Below, piece by piece: positions 57,546-64,000 of a stretch of 64,000 nucleotides of DNA (positions within the stretch are counted from its first letter, which is position 1; each line of letters opens with the position of its first letter). The translations under genes were made by a program, and so were the position numbers. Under the pieces are notes generated by a model, which saw nothing but the letters and a program-made list of their open reading frames with translations, made no database searches and had not been told where the DNA came from. The DNA is from Ochotona curzoniae (lineage: Eukaryota; Chordata; Mammalia; Lagomorpha; Ochotonidae): the NCBI RefSeq assembly GCF_017591425.1, contig NW_024466218.1, positions 12,848,001 to 12,912,000 of the forward strand, written 5' to 3'.

Positions 57546-58160
57546 TTTTCCCAAAATGTCAAAAGCATTGGTAATTAATTTTATATCATATCTTAGGAAA
57601 ATGAGGTCAATATACAAAAATATGTCTATATGTGTGTACATAGTGTACACATAAGTAAAATTACCATGCACATTAATACTTTCATTCTCTCCTAAGTAAG
57701 CCCATTTTAGGCAGTATTTCATGTATCTTCCAGGTTTTTGTCAATTGGACCTTAAAGTTTCCTGTTTTTTAATTCACAAAGTATGCCTAGGATAGTTCTG
57801 TTAGAGCATTAAGCCTTCATTAATTATTTAATGATTGATTAATCATCTTTGAGGTGAATTTGCATGGATTTATGATTTTAAATTCTTCAGTATGTCATTT
57901 TTATTATTTCCTATTTATTTTTTATTGTAAGACTCCTATTAAATTCAGAGGTCATCCTGTGGTGCTGAGACATTGAAATGCATGTTCCAAGAGCAACCGG
58001 GGCACCACAGAACTTGATTCTGTTAATAGCTCATTTGACATTGCTGGAAGTTACTCAGCCTAAATTTCCATATTCTAAGATGCTTTCCGATGAAATAAAG
58101 TAATAAAATTGCTCGAAATAAGAGTGATTCTGAGCTTATAATCTTAGGGGCCTATATCTT
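57546..58160. other. No recognisable gene or repeat
   Basis: AT-rich. 'GTGTACATAGTGTACAC' near 57,635 is a short imperfect palindrome. Confidence 0.3.
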
Positions 58161-58174
58161 TGTGCCGAATCTTT

Positions 58175-58501
58175 TTTTTTTTAAGATTTATTTATTTTTA
58201 TTGGAAAGTCAGATACACAGAGAGGAGAGATAGAGAGGAAAATCTTCCATCTGATGATTCACTCCCCAAGTGACCACAACGGCCAGAGATGTGCTGATCC
58301 AAAGCCAAGGGCCAGGAGATTCTTCTGGGTCTCCCACATGGGAGTAGAGACCCAAGACATTGGGCCTTCCTCGACTGCTTTCTTAGGCCACAAGCAGGGA
58401 GCTGGATGGGAAGCAGGGCCTCTGGGATTAGAACAGCACCAATATGGGATCCAGGTGCATGAAAGGCGAGGACTTTAGCTGCTAGGCTATTGTGCTGGGC
58501 C
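58175..58501 (-). mobile_element. CSINE, full length
   Basis: TTTAAGATTTATTTATTTTT tail, 'GAAAGTCAGATACACAGAGA', 'CCACAACGGCCAGAGATGTG', 'GGCCACAAGCAGGGAGCTGG', 'ATGGGATCCAGGTGCATGAA' and a head ending 'ATTGTGCTGGGCC'. Target duplications TGTGCCGAATCTTTT (58,161-58,175) and TGTGCTGAGCCTTTT (58,502-58,516) share 12 of 15 bases. Confidence 0.93.
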
Positions 58502-58861
58502 TGTGCTGAGCCTTTTGGTGTGATCGAGTGGAGGCTTGGGAAAAGAAAGATATTTATGAAGTGGATGTTAAGGAAGAACAATGGAAAGTCACAAAAGAAT
58601 AGGAGTAGAGATGAATGTGACTTTTATGGGGTGTTTACATTTTCTTGTATTTCTTAGTAGTTTTGTTTTAAGCAATATGTAAAGGTGGAATTTTGATTTT
58701 ATGAATTCCAGAAGCTGGGGGGCAAACTTGCTTATTTATAGCTATACATGTAAGTTACTTCATGTAAGGGAAACTTTACACACACACACATACACTCCCA
58801 TACGTGCACACTTATGTGCCTGTATCTGAGTATTTTTCCCATAAAGGATTTTCTTTGGTTA

Positions 58862-59175
58862 CAGATATTTATTTGAAAGTCAGAAGTACAGACAGAGAAA
58901 AAGAGACAGTAAATAATCTTCCATCTTCCAGTTTACTCCCTAGATGGCTGCAGTGGCTACAGCTATGTTAGACCAAGGTTTGGAAACAGGAGTTTCATCT
59001 GATTCTACCATATAGCTGGGACTAGGTTCCAAATGCTTGAACTATCTTTTGCACGTTTTCCCAGGTCATTTTCAACGCGTTGGGTTAGAATGGAGGGCGA
59101 GACAAGAGTCGTTGCCTACATGGGATGCCTGTGCCACAGATGGTGGCTTTACCTATTATGCCATAATTTTTGGCC
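58862..59175 (-). mobile_element. Older CSINE
   Basis: 'CAGATATTTATTTGAAAGTC', 'TCTTCCATCTTCCAGTTTAC', 'TTGCACGTTTTCCCAGGTCA', 'CATGGGATGCCTGTGCCACA' and a head ending 'ATTATGCCATAATTTTTGGCC'. Diverged but in complete order. Confidence 0.8.
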
Positions 59176-60000
59176 CCACAATTTTTCTTGTTCTAGTTAA
59201 TTCTTTGTACTTGAAAACATATGGATGTCTTGTAGAGATTCATAAACTGCAAATAGCATGACGTTAAGAGTAGGTAAGAAAGAAAAGAATGAGCAAATAG
59301 AAGCGATTTAAAACACTGGCAAGTATGAAGCATGAGCCTCTAGAAAATCATTGTGATATTGACTAGCCATGTAACTGTATAAATTTGCTTATGCATTTAG
59401 AGGATTTTTTTTTATCTGCTGTGATTTCAGGTACTTATAAAATATCCCTGCCCCATAAGTGCTGTCAGGCTGACGGTAAAATAGCAAATACCCAACAGAA
59501 ACTATTAAAATGTACCCTTGTAAATAGAGACTCATCCATGCTTTACCACACCTGAGCCTTGATCTTTTCCTCTTTGTGTCAGGTTCATTCTCTCTGCTGA
59601 CTTCTTTCTCTTTACAGCTTATCTCATGGAAGGTTTCCAGAGGCAAATATGTTCTCTTTCACAAGAGGCGTTTTTTTTTGCATGAACAGAAACTTCATGG
59701 ATTCCCTGTGTTATCACTGACTTGATTGTCTTTACCCTCTTATCTTGGCAGTGGTTGTCTTTTCTGTATTATTTTTTATTTGTTGTTATTTTATTTTTGA
59801 CTACAGTCCTCTTCTGTCTCAGATTCTTCCCTTTCCTGTGTCCTCCTTACCTCTACATCACCCAGTGTCCTCTATAGCACCTCCCTGTGTTACATGCAGC
59901 CTTTGCCATTTCTATTTCAATAGTCACATTTGCTCTGATCTCCTGGAGTTTTATTCTCATTTAACTTTGACACATGTTTTCATTAACTCCTTGAGAGGAA
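59176..60000. other. No recognisable gene or repeat
   Basis: AT-rich. The 89-codon frame (59,745-60,014) has a hydrophobic N-terminus but no domain and no support as a gene. Confidence 0.3.
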
Positions 60001-60650
60001 CTCCAGGGGCCTAAAAAAAACTGCTGCGAGTGGTTCACACAATTTCCCAGAGGCAGTAACAATTGGGTGATGCAAATCTTAGTGACAAAAGTTGTAACTT
60101 GAGTGAGCACATCTGTGTGTTACTCTTTATACTAATAAGAAGGGAATGAGTGCTGGGTTAGACTAGGCCTGGGGAAAGCTGAATTGACCCTAGGTTCTCA
60201 AGTGTGGATACCCTAATTACCCCAAGTCCAATGGGAATCTGAATCCAAGGAGAATCAACCCAAGGGGATAAAGCTATGGGAATTCCCCAGAAGGAGCTGG
60301 ATGATGGGTATCACGCATTGACAATACAATTGGAGCAAGGACACAAGCCTTACTGATGCTGGTTCTGCAGTCATTGGTACTCTCAGGCAGGAAATACAGG
60401 CCGTGTGCTCAGAGACTCTCACACTGCATGTCAGAAGACCAGTCCTGTCTGTGTCCACATTACCCTTTGCATTCAACTCCACCCACTCCCCCATCCCTCC
60501 AAACTTAACCGTTCCTCCAGACTCTCCAATACCTTTTAGCTATACAAGGCCCCACCTGTTGAAGGACTGGGATGCTGCCATGCCACAGTGCTCTCACCAT
60601 CTACATGTGGGCAATTGACCACTCTCAAATTTTTTTCTGTTTAATAGTGG
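60001..60650. other. Compositionally distinct, repeat-like segment
   Basis: Richer in G+C and in TG/CA steps than its flanks, as expected for a once CpG-rich sequence. Blocks such as 'GGCCTGGGGAAAGCTGAATT', 'CCAAGTCCAATGGGAATCTG' and 'CATTCAACTCCACCCACTCC' have the look of an L1 5' UTR or ERV leader, but I cannot place them. No open frame over 80 codons. Confidence 0.3.
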
Positions 60651-62847
60651 ATTCCATTTGGTTGTGAATGCCTACCCCAATTTGCCCTGTGTTCTATACT
60701 TCTTTCCTAACAGTGAAGCATCATAGATCAGGTCTTAGGGAGATTTCAGACAGTCACAGTTAGACTCTATGAAGAGGTATACATAAGAATCTCAGTTCTG
60801 CAAACCTTCCCGAAATAGAGCTTTCTGAGATGTTCTTCACTTACATGTTAGATGATGAGTTATAAAATTTGTTATGAATACTCCAGCCTTAAGAAGTTGC
60901 AACATTGAGTATAAGTCACTTTTTTTCACTTTTTCAAGGCTGTCATTATCAAATCTACATTATTTTATATTTTTAATTTGGTGTAATGATTGTTATAAAG
61001 CTAAATATGACTGTCTGCCTCTACTATAAATCAGGTCAAATTACAGTGAGTGTTAGCTTTCAGTTGGTAATACATTTATTTTCCTATCTTACTAAAGCCA
61101 TACATATGTTTATGTATATGTATGTGTATATATACTATGTGGTAACATACACACTTTTTCTGCTTTCTTAATTTTATAAAAATAGAAGTGTCCATAATTG
61201 TGTCTTTAAATCATAAAATATGCATGATTTTATGTTATAATCTGCAGTAGACCATTATTTTCAGTCAAAATTAATTTTTGAAGAACTTAATGGCCAAGAT
61301 GTGTTCAGACATTCAATTGTATTGAGTTTAGGTGGGTTTTCACAGAGTGGTGGTTTTTCTCGTCAACAAACATGAGTACAGAGTCTGTTCCAAGACTTTG
61401 GAAAAATAGAGACAGATGGGGAGAAGTGTTGCTTTTTTATTCTGAAGATGATGCTGATTATAAATCAAGTCGAAACCACAGGTAATCCTGTATTATCGTT
61501 GGTGACTTCCCAAACACCATAGAATTATATTCTATTGGATGATCCCTGTCTGCAGTTCCATTAGCATGGGTTGACCTTGAGATATGGGGCAAAAACAATT
61601 GTTTTAATGTCTCAACTTCATGTTTTCCTGAGGATAAACATTTAGAAACAGAGACCCCCTGAGAGAGAAATCACTTAACCAGGAAGGATGTTTGTTATTG
61701 TTATTTTGCTTGTATTCAAACTGAGATGGGAATTGGATGTCTGGCATTAGCAGTAGAGCAGGAACAGATAAGCATATACAATTTGAGTGGCAAGAGTAGA
61801 ACTAAAGAGTCATGCCAAGAATAAATGCTGGCTGTCTAGAAGGAGGATGCTAAAAGCCAAGTGGAAAAGTACCAACATCCGAATCGGGAAATATGAGGCT
61901 AAATCAGGAAGCTGGAGAGAACACAAGACCCTAAAAGTTAGAAGGAATAAATGTAGGATTTCCTGAGCCTGATTATCGGGCAACTATCTCTAAATGTGCT
62001 CCCTCTGCACTCATGACATGGGCCCTCCCTAAGCATGGCACATGTGTGTTCCTTAAATACCAATAGGTAGCAGACTTTCCAGGAAGCCTTATTATATTAC
62101 ACACATGCCTGTGTCCAAAATCTGATACACTGGCTTAGAACACAATTTGTGAACATTTTGTAAAAAGGCCATATAGTCTCTGCCGAAACATCTTCACTCT
62201 TCTCTTCCATCTTTAGAACAACGGTATATAGTTTGTAACAAATCAAAGTGACTTAGTCCCCAGCCAAATCTTTTATCAAACAATTAGCAGAACATATTTA
62301 GTCTAAGGGTTTGGTTGTGGACCCTGCAATTCCTCTCTCTAAAACAGTAGCCTCAAGGATCTTGATGTGGATCTAGCAAGACTCCAGTCTTCAAAATAGT
62401 CAGATGTTTGTTTAATTACCCACTGTTTTTCAGATAAAGTTATTATTGATGCTCAGTATCTCTGTGTTTAATGATAGTTGAGAGATGAATGTACATAATT
62501 TTTGTGCAAATATGGTTCATTTTGGAAGCTAAAGCAGAAATATACTGGTTTTGCAAGTAGCTCACACGCCTGGTCTCATGGGGGAATTCTACCTTTGCCA
62601 GCTCGAGTCAATTCATAGCAAAATTATTTCCTGATATAGTTGTAGAAATATGTCTATACTTATCTATTCAAATTAAAGAGGAGAATAATTGTTGCTCTAT
62701 TCATGGAAAAAAAAACAAAAAATATTTTTGGCAGTTTTAATACTCTTGTTAGGTAAGCTATATCTACTAATAGGAAAAATCTGTTGGAGATAATCTCTGG
62801 AGATTATTCTAAGCCAGTGTCCATTAACAACAGCTAAGTGGGTTTTT
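60651..62847. other. 2.2 kb without a placed feature
   Basis: AT-rich. Short TATG/TATA runs lie near 61,105-61,135. No gene or repeat was assigned. Confidence 0.3.
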
Positions 62848-63174
62848 TTAAAATATTATTATTATTAGAAATTCAGATATACAGAGATAGAAGAGGCAAA
62901 ACAGAGAGGAAGATCTTCTGTCTGTTGATTTACTCTCCCAATAGCCACAACAGCCAGAGCTGCGCTGATCTGAAGCCAGGAGCCAGGATCCTCTCTGGGT
63001 CTCCCACATGGGTGCAGGGTCCCAAGGCCTTGGGCCATCCTTGACTGCCTTCCCAGGCAATTAGCAGGGAGCTGGATGGGAAGTGGGGCTGCCGGAATTA
63101 GAACCAGTGCCCACATGTAATCCTGGGCACAAGCAAGGTGAGGCTTTCAGCCACCAGGCCCGTGCGATGGACCC
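62848..63174 (-). mobile_element. CSINE, full length
   Basis: 'TTTTTTTAAAATATTATTAT' tail, 'GAAATTCAGATATACAGAGA', 'GAGGAAGATCTTCTGTCTGT', 'CATGGGTGCAGGGTCCCAAG', 'GAGCTGGATGGGAAGTGGGG' and a head ending 'GCCCGTGCGATGGACCC'. Its head abuts a GT microsatellite. Weak target duplications (TAAGTGGGTTT and TAAGAGTGTGT) suggest insertion beside an existing GT-rich site. Confidence 0.92.
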
Positions 63175-63177
63175 GTA

Positions 63178-63180
<3 letters not shown>

Positions 63181-63210
<30 letters not shown>
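63181..63210. repeat. (GT)15 microsatellite
   Basis: 30 bp of pure GT directly upstream (in SINE orientation) of the CSINE head. Confidence 0.95.
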
Positions 63211-63213
<3 letters not shown>

Positions 63214-64000
63214 AATGTATATAAAATCCTTTGCAATAGGGTAAGAGTTGGTTGGGTTGAAGAGTAGGGGCAAATAATGTGAATATAATGTTTATATTGT
63301 GTCGGCTTTCTCCCTCTACCCCACCTTGTCTTTGTTGATTAAGGCGTGTTTATGAAGGAAATATAGGGATATGTGTGTGTGCATATATATACATATAGGG
63401 ACATTAAAAATGTGACTTTTCTGAAGACATATTAGTTAAAACTTGGTTCCAACTTTAGGGAATCAGTTCATCTTTCACCTCTCACTGAGGTATAGCGTTT
63501 GCAGGTACAAGGATTCAGAGTTGCCTTGAACAGGCTCTCTCCTGGCATCACTAGTCTCTAGGCTCTAAGGAACTCCGGCCTCCCTCTAGCTGCCTGCCAG
63601 CCTTTGGTAGCCATGCACTCCCATGGACACATCACAAAGTGGAGAAGGAGAAGCAAAGCTGATGTCTTTTTACAGGTGTCTGTTTCGTATAGTTCTCTGA
63701 CTTCCTCTCTAAGTCTCTTCTTAACTTCACATAGTTCTTTTTGACACATCGAAGTATGTCCAGAAATTCAACCTTTCTTGAATTTTCATGTATGTGTTTA
63801 TTTATTTTTGTCAAATTTAAGCCAGGTTTATCTTTCCTAAGAGGGTGTCATGTCTTAGATGAGATCTGACCTTTGGGAACAACAAATTTGATGAACCAAT
63901 TGAAGATAATACCTTTTGAAGTTATTTGCATAGTTTTGAGTTAAGTTATTTGCATTTTTGTGATGGTTTTACATCCTTTCCTCACAAGAATTTACTGATT
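63211..64000. other. No recognisable gene or repeat
   Basis: AT-rich to the end of the window. Short GT and TA runs lie near 63,373-63,395. Confidence 0.3.

Noticed and set aside
5447..63116. A recurring peptide theme (LCLWPGKAVEDGP-like and GSHMGTGSNP-like) in many short frames on both strands
   Set aside because: These frames all lie inside CSINE copies. The similarity comes from the shared SINE sequence, not from a gene family.
1..64000. CRISPR arrays, operons, replication origins or other prokaryotic systems
   Set aside because: The sequence is mammalian nuclear DNA. No regularly spaced direct repeats with unique spacers are present; the only arrays are microsatellites and two small tandem duplications.

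Overview
The window reads as mammalian nuclear DNA with no supportable protein-coding gene. It is AT-rich and CpG-poor, full of interspersed repeats in many age classes, and every long open frame is short and lies in repeat or unremarkable sequence. About two dozen copies of a tRNA-headed SINE with the lagomorph C-repeat (CSINE) layout, plus L1 3' ends in lagomorph style, point to a rabbit or pika genome. The youngest SINE copies differ from the rabbit consensus as I remember it in both head and tail, so I favour a pika (Ochotona). That species call is an inference.

Layout. Positions 1-6,480 hold old MaLR LTRs, a MIR, two CSINEs and a palindromic mariner-like MITE. Positions 6,480-6,880 are a homeodomain/octamer-rich candidate regulatory element. 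Positions 6,886-8,454 are a clear twin-primed L1 insertion: the 3' UTR is on the minus strand, ORF2 is inverted, the flanks are a perfect 15-bp target duplication, and a near-full-length CSINE is nested inside. Positions 8,750-20,110 carry scattered CSINEs, L2, MIR, a second MITE and an L1 3' fragment. A broken endogenous retrovirus pol remnant (RNase H to integrase) lies at about 21,545-22,180. Positions 23,190-25,140 contain candidate conserved non-coding DNA.

Positions 30,012-30,719 hold two full-length CSINEs in tandem, with the same 15-bp target duplication present three times. Positions 34,150-37,110 contain L2/MIR and then a repeat-poor stretch with a local cluster of CpGs. Positions 39,350-53,775 are mostly old repeats, including a MaLR LTR split by a CSINE. 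Positions 54,640-55,180 are another repeat-poor candidate element. The final 9 kb is SINE-rich and has two pure GT microsatellites.

No genes can be shown to work together here. The window is best described as a gene-desert or large-intron segment whose visible biology is layered retrotransposition, with a few patches that look like non-coding regulatory sequence. No exon with a recognisable protein family, no functional tRNA or snRNA, and no CRISPR or prokaryotic feature was found. All repeat family names come from reading the sequence against remembered consensus features; a RepeatMasker run with a lagomorph library would settle boundaries and names.
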